DNA of 64,000 nucleotides from Geomonas ferrireducens (GTDB lineage Bacteria > Desulfobacterota > Desulfuromonadia > Geobacterales > Geobacteraceae), in NCBI RefSeq assembly GCF_004917065.1, contig NZ_SSYA01000001.1:1930161-1994160 (forward strand), given 5' to 3'. The notes under the pieces are model-generated. The model worked only from the letters and a program-made list of their open reading frames with translations. It was not told the DNA's origin and made no database searches. Of the stretch, positions 1 to 8,478 are shown piece after piece. A program made the translations under genes and the position numbers. Within the stretch, counting starts at the first letter, position 1; each line of letters opens with the position of its first letter.

Positions 1-1
1 G

Positions 2-1528
2 GAGAAGACTGGCGTGGTGGAATTTTCCCGGGCATTGGCCGGTTACGGCGTGGAGATCCTCTCCACCGGCGGGACCGCGAAGCTTTTGCGTGAGGCGGGT
101 ATCCCCGTGAAGGACGTCTCCGAGTTCACCGGTTTCCCCGAGATGCTGGACGGCAGGGTCAAGACGCTGCACCCGAAGGTGCACGGCGGCATCCTCGGGA
201 TGCGTGAGAACCCGGCGCACGTCGCCAAGATGCAGGAGCACGGCATCGAGCCGATCGACATGGTGGTGGTGAACCTCTACCCGTTCGAGGCGACCGTTGC
301 CAAGGAAGACTGCACCATGGAAGACGCCATCGAGAACATCGATATCGGCGGCCCGACCATGCTCCGCTCCGCTGCCAAGAACAACCGCGACGTCACCGTC
401 ATCGTCGACCACGCCGACTACGCGACCGTGCTTGACGAGATGAAGGCGAGCGGCGGCAGCGTCTCCCGCGAGACCAACTTCCGCCTGGCTGTGAAGGTTT
501 ACCAGCACACCGCGGCATACGACGGCGCCATCTCCAACTGGCTCGGCGCACGCACCGGCGAAGGGGTCGCCAAATACCCGGATACCCTCACCATGCAGTA
601 CAAGCTGGCCCAAGGGATGCGCTACGGCGAGAACCCGCACCAGTCCGGCGCCTTCTACGTCGAGAAGGGGGCGAAGGAATCCTCCATCTCCACGGCGCGC
701 CAGATCCAGGGCAAGGAGCTCTCCTACAACAACATCGGCGACACCGATGCGGCGCTCGAGTGCGTGAAGCAGTTCGACCAGCCCGCCTGCGTCATCGTGA
801 AGCACGCGAACCCCTGCGGCGTCGCCGTCGCCGGCAGCATCATGGAAGCCTACGACTTAGCCTACAAGACCGACCCCGAGTCCGCCTTCGGCGGCATCAT
901 CGCCTTCAACCGCGAACTCGACGAGACCACCGCGCGCGCCATCGTGGAGCGCCAGTTCGTCGAGGTGATCATCGCGCCGAAGGTCACCGAGGCCGCGAGC
1001 GAAATCGTCGCCGCCAAGAAGAACGTCCGCCTCATGGAGTGCGGTTTCTGGCCGGAGCAGCCCGCCGCGCGTTATGATTTCAAACGCGTGAACGGGGGCA
1101 TGCTGGTGCAGGACGCCGACCTCGAACTCTTCAACGAGCTCAAGGTGGTGACCAAGCGCGCACCGACCGACCAGGAGATGGAAGACCTCCTCTTCACCTG
1201 GCGCGTCGCCAAGTTCGTCAAATCCAACGCCATCGTCTACGGCCGCAGCAACGCAACCGTCGGCGTGGGCGCAGGGCAGATGAGCCGCGTCAACTCCGCA
1301 CGCATCGCCGCCATCAAGGCCGAGCACGCAGGGATTCCGGTCCAGGGTGCGGTCATGGCGTCCGACGCCTTCTTCCCGTTCCGTGACGGCCTGGACAACG
1401 CGGCAAGCGTAGGTGTCACCGCGGTGATCCAGCCGGGCGGCTCCATGCGCGACGCCGAGGTCATCGCCGCCGCCGACGAGCACAACATCGCCATGGTCTT
1501 CACCGGCATGAGGCACTTCAGGCACTAA
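2..1528 (+). CDS. purH: Bifunctional AICAR formyltransferase / IMP cyclohydrolase, 5' end outside window
   Basis: PurH catalyses the last two steps of IMP synthesis: formylation of AICAR, then cyclisation of FAICAR. The open frame runs to the left edge of the window (codons from base 2 read E-K-T-G before V-V-E-F), so the GTG at 14 is internal and about ten N-terminal residues are missing. The N-terminal MGS-like cyclohydrolase domain shows [11 protein letters not shown] and [13 protein letters not shown]. The C-terminal transformylase domain contains [10 protein letters not shown] and the terminal PGGSMRD and FTGMRHFRH motifs. purD and purE follow on the same strand, so this is a purine cluster, interrupted only by a palindromic repeat. 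Confidence 0.97.
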   Translation, partial: EKTGVVEFSRALAGYGVEILSTGGTAKLLREAGIPVKDVSEFTGFPEMLDGRVKTLHPKVHGGILGMRENPAHVAKMQEHGIEPIDMVVVNLYPFEATVAKEDCTMEDAIENIDIGGPTMLRSAAKNNRDVTVIVDHADYATVLDEMKASGGSVSRETNFRLAVKVYQHTAAYDGAISNWLGARTGEGVAKYPDTLTMQYKLAQGMRYGENPHQSGAFYVEKGAKESSISTARQIQGKELSYNNIGDTDAALECVKQFDQPACVIVKHANPCGVAVAGSIMEAYDLAYKTDPESAFGGIIAFNRELDETTARAIVERQFVEVIIAPKVTEAASEIVAAKKNVRLMECGFWPEQPAARYDFKRVNGGMLVQDADLELFNELKVVTKRAPTDQEMEDLLFTWRVAKFVKSNAIVYGRSNATVGVGAGQMSRVNSARIAAIKAEHAGIPVQGAVMASDAFFPFRDGLDNAASVGVTAVIQPGGSMRDAEVIAAADEHNIAMVFTGMRHFRH

Positions 1529-1542
1529 AAATCGAAAATAAG

Positions 1543-1629
1543 CTCACCACAGAGGGCACAGGGGAGCACGGAGGACACGGAGGAAAACCTTTGGGTTTCC
1601 TCTGCGACCCTCTGTGTCCTCTGTGGTTA
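1543..1629. repeat. Long palindromic repeat, CACAGAGG family
   Basis: The left arm (about 1545-1587, purine rich, CACCACAGAGGGCACAGGGG at its start) is the imperfect inverse complement of the right arm (about 1596-1628, ending TCCTCTGTGTCCTCTGTGGTT minus one base). The loop is only a few bases around AAACCTTTGGGTTT, itself a small palindrome. It lies in the purH-purD gap. It could fold as a long hairpin in the mRNA and dampen read-through, or be a remnant of a mobile palindrome. It is the only copy of this family in the window. Confidence 0.8.
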
Positions 1630-1656
1630 CAGCTTTTGATGTCAAGGAGAACGATT

Positions 1657-2928
1657 ATGAAGGTATTGGTAGTAGGCAGCGGCGGGCGCGAGCACGCGCT
1701 GGTCTGGAAGATCGCACAGTCCCCGCTCGTGGAGAAGGTGTTCTGCGCTCCGGGTAACCCGGGGACCGCGACGCTCGCCGAGAACGTCGACATCGCCGTC
1801 GACAACCTCCAGGGGCTCCTCGACTTCGCCAAAAAGGAAGGGGTCGAGCTGACCGTGGTCGGACCGGAACTCCCGCTTTCGCTGGGGCTTGTCGACCTCT
1901 TCGAGGAGAACGGCATGAAGGCCTTCGGCGCGCGCAAGAACGCCGCCATCATCGAGGCGTCCAAGGCGTTCTCGAAGGACCTGATGCAGAAGTACAACGT
2001 CCCGACCGCGGCATACGGCGTCTTCACCGAGATCCCCGCGGCGATTGATTTCATCGATAAGACCGGCATTCCCATCGTCATCAAGGCCGACGGCCTCGCG
2101 GCGGGCAAGGGGGTCATCATCGCCCAGACTCGCGACGAGGCGGTGGCTGCCGTCACCGACATGCTTTCCGGCAACGCCTTTGGTGCTGCGGGCTCCCGCG
2201 TCGTCATAGAGGAGTTCCTGAAGGGGGAGGAGGCATCCTTCCTCGCCTTCACCGACGGCGAACGCATCATCCCGCTTGCGAGCGCCCAGGACCACAAGGC
2301 GGTCTTCGACGGCGACAAGGGGCCCAACACGGGCGGCATGGGCGCCTATTCCCCGGCACCGGTGGTCACCCCCCCCATCCACGAGAAGGCGATGGCGGAG
2401 GTCATGCGCCGCACCGTGGACGGCATGAAGGCCGAGGGGCGCAGGTACCAGGGCGTCCTCTACGCGGGCCTCATGATCGACGGCGATTCGGTGAAGACCC
2501 TCGAGTTCAACGCGCGTTTCGGCGACCCGGAGTGCCAGCCGCTTTTGATGCGCATGAAGTCCGACATCGTCCCGATCCTCATGGCGGTTGCCTCCGGCAG
2601 CCTTGAAGGGGTCGAGATCGAGTGGCACGACAAGGCTGCGGTCTGCGTCGTGCTCGCCGCCGAAGGGTACCCGGCCGATTACAGGAAGGGGGACAAGATC
2701 GAGGGGCTCGACGCGGCCGGCAAGGTGGAAGATCTCGTCGTCTTCCACGCCGGGACCAAAATGAGCGGCGATGCCGTCGTCACCAACGGCGGCCGTGTTC
2801 TGGGCGTCACCGCCCTCGGCAGCACCGTCAAGGAAGCCATCGACCGCGCCTACAGCGGCGTGAAACTCATCTCCTGGCCCGGCATGCACAACAGGAAAGA
2901 CATCGGCGCCAAGGCGATGAACCGTTAA
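1657..2928 (+). CDS. purD: Phosphoribosylamine-glycine ligase
   Basis: PurD condenses phosphoribosylamine with glycine using ATP, the second step of purine synthesis. The 423-aa product has the usual length. The N-terminal domain starts VLVVGSGGREHAL. The ATP-grasp core shows IVIKADGLAAGKGV, GPNTGGMGAYSP and EFNARFGDPECQ with metal-binding Glu and Asn. I chose the ATG at 1657 because AAGGAGA lies 8 bases upstream and the family N-terminus begins there. The open frame extends upstream into the palindromic repeat, but that extension is not family sequence. It sits between purH and purE. Confidence 0.97.
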   Translation: MKVLVVGSGGREHALVWKIAQSPLVEKVFCAPGNPGTATLAENVDIAVDNLQGLLDFAKKEGVELTVVGPELPLSLGLVDLFEENGMKAFGARKNAAIIEASKAFSKDLMQKYNVPTAAYGVFTEIPAAIDFIDKTGIPIVIKADGLAAGKGVIIAQTRDEAVAAVTDMLSGNAFGAAGSRVVIEEFLKGEEASFLAFTDGERIIPLASAQDHKAVFDGDKGPNTGGMGAYSPAPVVTPPIHEKAMAEVMRRTVDGMKAEGRRYQGVLYAGLMIDGDSVKTLEFNARFGDPECQPLLMRMKSDIVPILMAVASGSLEGVEIEWHDKAAVCVVLAAEGYPADYRKGDKIEGLDAAGKVEDLVVFHAGTKMSGDAVVTNGGRVLGVTALGSTVKEAIDRAYSGVKLISWPGMHNRKDIGAKAMNR

Positions 2929-2960
2929 ACCATAAAACAGACGTTTCAGGAGATATACAC

Positions 2961-3467
2961 ATGTCCAATCCGACCGTTTTGATTCTGATGGGAAGCGACT
3001 CCGACCTGACCACCATGGAGGAGACGGCCAGGGTTCTTACCCAGTTCGGCGTCCCGTACGAGATGCACGTTTCCTCGGCGCACCGCTCCCCCGCCAAGAC
3101 CTCCAAGCTCACCCGTGAGGCGGAGGGGCGCGGCATCCAGGTGATCATCGCCGCCGCGGGGATGGCCGCGCATCTGGCCGGCGTGGTCGCCGCCGAGACG
3201 CCGCTTCCGGTCATCGCCGTCCCCCTCGGGGGCGGGGCTTTGAACGGCCTCGACGCGCTCTACGCCATGGTGCAGATGCCCGGCGGCATGCCGGTAGCCA
3301 CCATGGCCATCGGCAAGGCGGGCGCCAAAAACGCCGGGCTTCTCGCGGTGCAGATGCTCTCCCTGTCCAACCCGGAGATGCGCGCGAAGTTCGTCGCTTT
3401 CAAGGCCCGGATGGCCGAAGAGGTGGAAGAGAAGGACCAGGCGCTGCAGGCTGCAAGGCTGAACTGA
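2961..3467 (+). CDS. purE: N5-carboxyaminoimidazole ribonucleotide mutase (class I PurE)
   Basis: PurE converts N5-CAIR to CAIR in purine synthesis. The 168-aa product shows the class I signature: MGSDSDLTTM near the N-terminus, then SAHRSP with the active-site His, then AAAGMAAHLAGVVA and the loop VPLGGGALNGLDAL. ATG 2961 has an AGGAGAT Shine-Dalgarno sequence and lies 32 bases after purD, so the two are probably co-transcribed. The C-terminal tail is Glu/Lys rich. No purK lies in the window. Confidence 0.97.
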   Translation: MSNPTVLILMGSDSDLTTMEETARVLTQFGVPYEMHVSSAHRSPAKTSKLTREAEGRGIQVIIAAAGMAAHLAGVVAAETPLPVIAVPLGGGALNGLDALYAMVQMPGGMPVATMAIGKAGAKNAGLLAVQMLSLSNPEMRAKFVAFKARMAEEVEEKDQALQAARLN

Positions 3468-3490
3468 TGCCGCTTCCAGGCCGATTTTGC

Positions 3491-3517
3491 TTGACAACAA
3501 AGCCGTGGTTGTATACC
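3491..3517 (+). promoter_or_regulatory. Candidate sigma70 promoter of the cytochrome c7 gene
   Basis: A perfect TTGACA (3491-3496) is followed 15 bases later by TATACC (3512-3517). The spacer is shorter than the ideal 17, so this is suggestive only. It lies right after the purE stop and would give a leader of about 35 bases before the ATG at 3559. Confidence 0.4.
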
Positions 3518-3558
3518 TTCGGCGCGTTTACATCCCAAAAAATACGGAGGGAAAACTC

Positions 3559-3828
3559 ATGAAGAAGATTTTTGCTGCAGTAGCTCTGACTCTCGCTTTC
3601 GCAGTTTCCGCAATGGCTGCAGACAGCGTCGTGTACCCGGCCAAAAACGGCAACGTGACCTTCAACCACAAGGCTCACCAGGCCAAGGCAGAGTGCAAAG
3701 TATGCCACGGCGAAGGTGCACCGGCCAAGATTGAGATCAACAAGGACAAGGCTCACTCCATGTGCAAAGGCTGCCATGCCGAGAAGAAAGCCGGCCCGAC
3801 CAAGTGCGGTGAGTGCCACAAGAAGTAA
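3559..3828 (+). CDS. Triheme periplasmic cytochrome c7, PpcA family
   Basis: This small periplasmic electron carrier would shuttle electrons between inner-membrane quinol oxidation and outer-membrane cytochromes in metal respiration. The 89-aa precursor has a Sec signal peptide ending near AVSAMA and a mature part of about 70 residues. It has exactly three CXXCH motifs (CKVCH, CKGCH, CGECH) and the typical ending GPTKCGECHKK. The ATG at 3559 follows GGAGGGAAAACTC. The gene is monocistronic, with its own candidate promoter and a strong terminator. Which PpcA-E paralogue it is cannot be told from this sequence alone. Confidence 0.95.
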   Translation: MKKIFAAVALTLAFAVSAMAADSVVYPAKNGNVTFNHKAHQAKAECKVCHGEGAPAKIEINKDKAHSMCKGCHAEKKAGPTKCGECHKK

Positions 3829-3856
3829 GCTCCCGTAAGGGATAAAAATGCAGTCT

Positions 3857-3889
3857 AGGGGTAACAGGTTCGCCTGTTACCCCTTTTTT
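3857..3889 (+). terminator. Rho-independent terminator with TTCG tetraloop
   Basis: A perfect 12-bp stem (AGGGGTAACAGG and its complement) encloses a TTCG tetraloop and is followed by six T. It lies 28 bases after the cytochrome c7 stop and isolates that gene from ccsB. Confidence 0.93.
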
Positions 3890-3920
3890 ATGTTCGCTAC
3901 TGTATTCATCAATTTTTCTT

Positions 3921-3948
3921 TTGCGCTTATTGCCAATTTGTCTATAAT
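3921..3948 (+). promoter_or_regulatory. Candidate sigma70 promoter of ccsBA
   Basis: TTGCGC (3921-3926), a 16-base spacer and a perfect TATAAT (3943-3948) lie in an AT-rich gap after the terminator and upstream of the ccsB start at 3995. Confidence 0.6.
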
Positions 3949-3994
3949 ACGTTCCCTGCTATGACAGCTGTACATAACCTTTCGGGAGACGGCC

Positions 3995-5356
3995 TTGACT
4001 ACGAACAAACGCGGATTTGCACAAGAGGTTTGGGATTTTTTCTGTTCCTTGAGACTTTCGATTTTTCTGCTTATCGGGCTGGCTTTGGTATCCATCATCG
4101 GTACCATTATTCCCCAGGGACAGCCGCCCCGTGAATACCTCGCAACGCTGAGTGAGACGAAGTTCAGGCTTTACAGTTCCCTTGGCTTCTTCGACATGTA
4201 CCACTCCTGGTGGTTCATCCTGCTGCTGTACCTCCTTACGCTCAACCTGATCTGCTGCTCGATCAAGAGGCTCCCGCGCGTCTGGAAGGTCGTCTCCGAG
4301 CCGGTGCTCGAGATGGACGAGAGCTTTGAGAAGTCCCTTCCCAACGTCAAGGACCTGAAGCTCAAGGGGACCAAGGAAGAGCTCAAGGAGCGCATGGCCT
4401 CCTTTCTGAGCGCCGAGTTCGCCGCTCCGGTGATCACCGAAAAGAACGGTGCCTATCACCTGTTCGCGCAGAAGAGCCCCTGGTGCCGTCTCGGCGTCTA
4501 CGTGGTGCACCTCTCCATCATCGTAATCTTCGTCGGGGCGCTGATCGGTTCCTTCTTCGGTTACAAGGGGTACGTAAGCATTCCCGAGGGTGGCGCCATC
4601 TCCCAGGTGCAGACCCAAAGCGGCAAGATGATCAACCTGGGCTACGAGGTACGCTGCGAGAAGTTCTCCGTCACCTTCTACGACACCGGCGCGCCCAAGG
4701 AGTTCAAGAGCATCCTGACCGTTGTCGACAACGGCAAGCCGGTCCCGGGGCTCACCAGCCGCCCGATCATCGTTAACGACCCGCTTACCTACAAGGGGAC
4801 CACCTTCTACCAGTCCAGCTACGGTCAGTCCGACGAGGGGGCGCTGTATCACCTCACCGTCCGCGACCGCAAGGGGGGCGCGCCTGTCAAGCTGACCGCT
4901 CGTCAGGGCGAGCGCCTCGCCCTTCCCGGCGGCGCGTTCCTTTCCGTAATGGAAGCTACCATGGACGTGCGTCCCTTCCTGAGGGGTTTCGACGGCCCCG
5001 GCGCCCAGGTCGAGTTCACCCCGGCCGGCGGCAACCCGCAGCCGTTCGTCATCCTCTCGGATAAATACGAGTCCTTCAACGCGCAGCACGGCGGGGACCT
5101 CCTGATCACCTTCGACGGTATGGACCAGAAGTTCTACACCGGTCTGCAGGTCGCCCACGATCCCGGCGTCTGGGTCGTGTGGGCAGGCTGCTTCCTGATG
5201 GTGGTCGGCATCTGCATGGCGTTCTTCATGTCCCACAAGCGCGTGTGGGCCCGCGTGACCGACTCCGGGGTTACCCTCGGCGGTTCCGCCAGCAAGAACC
5301 CGGCAGGCTTTGAGATCTGTTTCGATGACCTTGTTGAGAAAGTCAACAAGGCTTAG
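3995..5356 (+). CDS. ccsB: ResB/CcsB cytochrome c biogenesis protein (System II)
   Basis: One half of the membrane haem handling and ligation complex of System II cytochrome c maturation; it pairs with CcsA/ResC, encoded next. The 453-aa protein has the ResB layout: two TM segments near residues 20-40 and 65-85, a third near 165-190, a large periplasmic domain (about 190-390), and a last TM near 390-410 followed by a short cytoplasmic tail. TTG 3995 is used as start because CGGGAGA lies upstream and no in-frame ATG precedes TM1. The periplasmic domain carries YKGTTFYQSSYG, typical of ResB. Confidence 0.93.
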   Translation: MTTNKRGFAQEVWDFFCSLRLSIFLLIGLALVSIIGTIIPQGQPPREYLATLSETKFRLYSSLGFFDMYHSWWFILLLYLLTLNLICCSIKRLPRVWKVVSEPVLEMDESFEKSLPNVKDLKLKGTKEELKERMASFLSAEFAAPVITEKNGAYHLFAQKSPWCRLGVYVVHLSIIVIFVGALIGSFFGYKGYVSIPEGGAISQVQTQSGKMINLGYEVRCEKFSVTFYDTGAPKEFKSILTVVDNGKPVPGLTSRPIIVNDPLTYKGTTFYQSSYGQSDEGALYHLTVRDRKGGAPVKLTARQGERLALPGGAFLSVMEATMDVRPFLRGFDGPGAQVEFTPAGGNPQPFVILSDKYESFNAQHGGDLLITFDGMDQKFYTGLQVAHDPGVWVVWAGCFLMVVGICMAFFMSHKRVWARVTDSGVTLGGSASKNPAGFEICFDDLVEKVNKA

Positions 5357-5423
5357 AGGATAAAAACCATAACTGGGGCTTGCCCCATCGCCGATCTAAC
5401 TGAATGACCGGAGGGTAATATCG

Positions 5424-6272
5424 ATGTCCAGTTCCATGCTTTTCAATGTGACCATGGTTCTTTATATGGTCTCGACCTGCATATTCTTCGCTTTCCTCGC
5501 CTCGCGCAGCAAGGCCGTGGGGCTTGGCGGCACCTATGCCGCACTGTTCGGCTTCCTGGTCCAGACGGCCGCTATCGGCCTGCGCTGGAAGGAGTCTTAT
5601 GACCAGGGGCACGGCCATGCGCCGCTGTCCAACCTGTTCGAGTCGGTGGTCTTCTTTTCCTGGACCATCGTTCTCATCTTCCTGTTCATCGACTTCAAGT
5701 ACAAGTACCGCGCCATCGGCTTCTTCGTCATCCCGTTCGCGCTCTTCGGTATGGCCTGGGCGCAGCTCGGCCTCGACAGCGGCATCGAGCCGCTCGTTCC
5801 CGCGCTGCAGAGTAACTGGCTCATGTACCACGTCATCACCTGCTTCTTGGGCTACGCCGCCTTCGCGGTAGCCTGCGGCATCTCGATCATGTACCTGATC
5901 CGTGAGAAGATGGAGCAGGGGGGGGGCAACGTCCAGGCCGGGGGGCTCCTTTCCATGTTCCCGTCCATCAGGGTGCTTGACGACCTGAACTACAAAGCGA
6001 TCATGATCGGCTTCCCGCTGCTCTCCCTCGGCATCATCACCGGCGCCGCCTGGGCCAACTACGCCTGGGGCACCTACTGGAGCTGGGACCCGAAGGAGAC
6101 CTGGTCTCTCATCGTCTGGTTCGTGTACGCCGCGTTCCTGCATGCCCGCATCACCCGCGGCTGGGTCGGCCGCAGGGCCGCTATCCTGTCGGTGATCGGC
6201 TTCGCTGCGACCATCTTCTGTTACCTCGGGGTCAACCTCTTCCTGTCCGGTCTGCACAGCTACGGCAGGTAG
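5424..6272 (+). CDS. ccsA: CcsA/ResC cytochrome c assembly protein (System II)
   Basis: Integral membrane haem-handling subunit of the cytochrome c synthase; with ResB it attaches haem to CXXCH motifs on the periplasmic side. The 282-aa, multi-TM protein contains the tryptophan-rich WWD-type motif WGTYWSWDPKETWSLIVW (about residues 212-229) with conserved His residues in flanking segments. ATG 5424 has a GGAGGG ribosome binding site. It lies 67 bases after ccsB, and a multiheme cytochrome, a natural client, follows 25 bases later. Confidence 0.95.
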   Translation: MSSSMLFNVTMVLYMVSTCIFFAFLASRSKAVGLGGTYAALFGFLVQTAAIGLRWKESYDQGHGHAPLSNLFESVVFFSWTIVLIFLFIDFKYKYRAIGFFVIPFALFGMAWAQLGLDSGIEPLVPALQSNWLMYHVITCFLGYAAFAVACGISIMYLIREKMEQGGGNVQAGGLLSMFPSIRVLDDLNYKAIMIGFPLLSLGIITGAAWANYAWGTYWSWDPKETWSLIVWFVYAAFLHARITRGWVGRRAAILSVIGFAATIFCYLGVNLFLSGLHSYGR

Positions 6273-6297
6273 TTATTCTGGGAAGGTAAACTGCCCG

Positions 6298-7299
6298 ATG
6301 CGACAATCCTTTGCGGCATACTTCTTTTGCGCTGCGCTGTTTCTGTTCTGCGCCGGTGTCACCCTGCTTCCGGGTGGCGCCGGCGCAGAGCCGTTCAAGT
6401 GCAGCATCTGCCACAAGGACCTGATCCGCGGGCCGGTTCCCCATAAACCGGTCGCAGCCGGGAAATGTCTGGACTGCCACAAGCAGTTCAGCGACAACCA
6501 CCCGCTCGACAAGGGCAGCATGGGGTTCAAGGTCCCCAAGGAAAACCTCTGCGCCACCTGCCACGGCTATATCGTGCAGAAACCTTTCCTGCACAAGCCG
6601 GTCGGAAAGGGCGAGTGCACCTCCTGCCACATGGCGCATAGCGCCGACTACAAGTCTCTGTTGAAGGACCCGTCCCCGACGCTGTGCTTCCGCTGTCATC
6701 CGAAGGATCATTTCACCGGTACCTTCACGCACCAGCCGGTGGCGGAGGGCGACTGCCTCGCCTGCCACGACGCCCACCAATCCGAAGGAAAATCCCTCTT
6801 GCGCAAGCCTGGGTCGGAGCTCTGCTTCATGTGCCACGACCGCAGCGCCTTCACGGGGAAATCGGTACACCAGCCGGTCAGAAACGGTGAGTGCGTCAAC
6901 TGTCACATCATCCACGGTGGTCCTTACAGGAAGCTTCTGAAAGAGGATTACCCGACGGTGCTGTACAAGCCGTTCGACAACGACGCTTTCCCCATCTGTT
7001 TCCGTTGCCACGACCCCCAGCTCGCCTCCCTCGACACGACCGAAGTGTCCACCAAGTTCAGAAACGGCAGCCGCAACCTGCACGCGGTGCACGTGAAGAA
7101 GGCGAGCAAGGGGCGCTCCTGCCGGATGTGTCACAACCCGCATGCCGAGGTGCAGGACCGTCTGATCTACCCGAAGGCGGTCGGGTTCGGCAACTGGGAC
7201 ATTCCGATTCGCTATGAGGCGACCCCCACGGGCGGTGGATGCTCCGTGGGCTGCCACAGAACTTTGCGTTACGACCGGGTGAAGGCCGTTGAGCAGTAG
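6298..7299 (+). CDS. Multiheme c-type cytochrome with doubled CXXCH repeats, 10-11 haems
   Basis: The 333-aa exported protein has a signal peptide cleaved near GAGA. It contains ten CXXCH motifs: CSICH, CLDCH, CATCH, CTSCH, CFRCH, CLACH, CFMCH, CVNCH, CFRCH and CRMCH. An eleventh, unusual CSVGCH (a CX3CH spacing) lies near the C-terminus. Repeated modules of the form H-x-P-V-x-x-G-x-C-x-x-C-H are those of doubled-CXXCH cytochromes. The gene follows ccsA with a GGAAGG site before ATG 6298. The role is likely periplasmic or outer-membrane-associated electron transfer; the exact partner is unknown. Confidence 0.93.
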   Translation: MRQSFAAYFFCAALFLFCAGVTLLPGGAGAEPFKCSICHKDLIRGPVPHKPVAAGKCLDCHKQFSDNHPLDKGSMGFKVPKENLCATCHGYIVQKPFLHKPVGKGECTSCHMAHSADYKSLLKDPSPTLCFRCHPKDHFTGTFTHQPVAEGDCLACHDAHQSEGKSLLRKPGSELCFMCHDRSAFTGKSVHQPVRNGECVNCHIIHGGPYRKLLKEDYPTVLYKPFDNDAFPICFRCHDPQLASLDTTEVSTKFRNGSRNLHAVHVKKASKGRSCRMCHNPHAEVQDRLIYPKAVGFGNWDIPIRYEATPTGGGCSVGCHRTLRYDRVKAVEQ

Positions 7300-7362
7300 C
7301 AGTTCCCATCTCCAGTCACTCCATTCAGGTCCAGCCGCTTTCCCTGTCTGCGCACCGGTCCC

Positions 7363-8349
7363 ATGATGTTGCCGCGAATTTCCGTAGTCATACCGGTGAA
7401 GCCGGGAGGAGAGGTGCGCGCCCTTTCCGGGATTGCCCGCGCGACCTACCCCGAGGAGCTTTTGGAGGTGCTGGTCGCTTACGGGCGTCAGCCGAGCGTG
7501 CAGCGCAACATGGCGGCGCGGGAAGCGTGTGGGGAGATCCTCTACTTCCTCGACGACGATTCACAGGTCGCACCGGATTTCCTGGAGCGGGTAGCGCAGC
7601 ACTATCAGGACGAAAGAGTTGCCGCGGTGGGCGGGCCGTCGCTCACGCCGGCCGGTGACAACGCACTTCAGCGCGCCATCGGCATCGCCTTCGCATCGAA
7701 GGTCGGGGGGGGCGGGGTGAGGAACCGCTACCGCAAGTCGGGGAGCGCGCGTTTCACGAGCGACAGCGAACTGATCCTTTGCAACCTGAGCTTTCGGCGC
7801 GGGATCTTTCTGGCACATGAAGGGCTCGACGAGAGGCTCTACCCTAATGAAGAAAACGAGCTCATGGATCGGCTGCAGCAGGAGGGGCATCTGCTCGTCC
7901 ACGATCCGGAGCTGGCCGTAGTTCGCAGTCAGCGTCCCACCTACCGGGCCTATGTGAAGCAGATGTACGGCTACGGACGGGGGCGCGGCGAGCAGACGCT
8001 GATTGCCGGCAAGGTGAAGCCGGTTTCGCTGGCACCTTCGCTGTTCCTGATCTACGCGTTGCTGGTTCCCTTTCTGCAGTCGGCGTTTTTCGCGCTGCCG
8101 CTTCTGGGGTACCTGCTCGTCGTACTTGCCGCTTCGATCAAGGGAGCCTTCGACGGGCGGGATGCCGCGCTTTTCCCGCGGTTGCTGCTCGTCTATCCGA
8201 CCCTGCACCTGGTTTACGGCGCTGGAGTTCTGCGCGGCCTGATATCCCCGCGCTACCGAGGCGGGCAGCAGACGCACTGGGAAGTCGAAATCCAACGCCT
8301 CAACGACATAAAACGTTCAACGTTCAGCGTTCAACGTTCGCCGGAGTGA
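7363..8349 (+). CDS. Family 2 glycosyltransferase with membrane-anchoring C-terminus
   Basis: The 328-aa GT-A transferase opens a polysaccharide locus. The N-terminus ISVVIPVKPGG is the nucleotide-binding strand. The metal-binding motif is FLDDDSQVAP near residue 65, and an acidic E-N-E-L region around 165 fits the catalytic base. Hydrophobic segments near residues 225-265 and 280-300 suggest it sits on the inner membrane. The donor sugar is not predictable. The start is ATG 7363 or 7366; neither has a clear Shine-Dalgarno sequence. Its last ten or so codons (from about 8313) lie inside a palindromic repeat, so the C-terminus RSTFSVQRSPE is repeat-encoded. Confidence 0.88.
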   Translation: MMLPRISVVIPVKPGGEVRALSGIARATYPEELLEVLVAYGRQPSVQRNMAAREACGEILYFLDDDSQVAPDFLERVAQHYQDERVAAVGGPSLTPAGDNALQRAIGIAFASKVGGGGVRNRYRKSGSARFTSDSELILCNLSFRRGIFLAHEGLDERLYPNEENELMDRLQQEGHLLVHDPELAVVRSQRPTYRAYVKQMYGYGRGRGEQTLIAGKVKPVSLAPSLFLIYALLVPFLQSAFFALPLLGYLLVVLAASIKGAFDGRDAALFPRLLLVYPTLHLVYGAGVLRGLISPRYRGGQQTHWEVEIQRLNDIKRSTFSVQRSPE

Positions 8350-8459
8350 CTCGCGGAGCCGACAGATATGGCGCTGCTTCGCCGCCAGGATGGCACCCGT
8401 TGCCGCCGGGATTAAAACACGAAACTATAAATCGGACGTTGAACGTTGAACGTTGAACG
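8313..8459. repeat. Palindromic repeat built of CGTTCAA heptamers, copy 1
   Basis: The left arm (8313-8338) is three and a half CGTTCAA units. The right arm (8435-8459) is its near-perfect inverse complement (CGTTGAACGTTGAACG). About 96 bases lie between the arms. The left arm encodes the tail of the upstream glycosyltransferase, and the right arm ends about 20 bases before the next start codon. Copy 2 lies at 35216-35285 with a loop of only 20 bases. Confidence 0.9.
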
Positions 8460-8478
8460 GCCGTTCTGGGAGAAGATA

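Noticed and set aside
3959-5236. Long minus-strand frame (425 codons) opposite ccsB
   Set aside because: It mirrors a clear System II gene on the other strand; the high third-position GC leaves the antisense frame open. No family motif.
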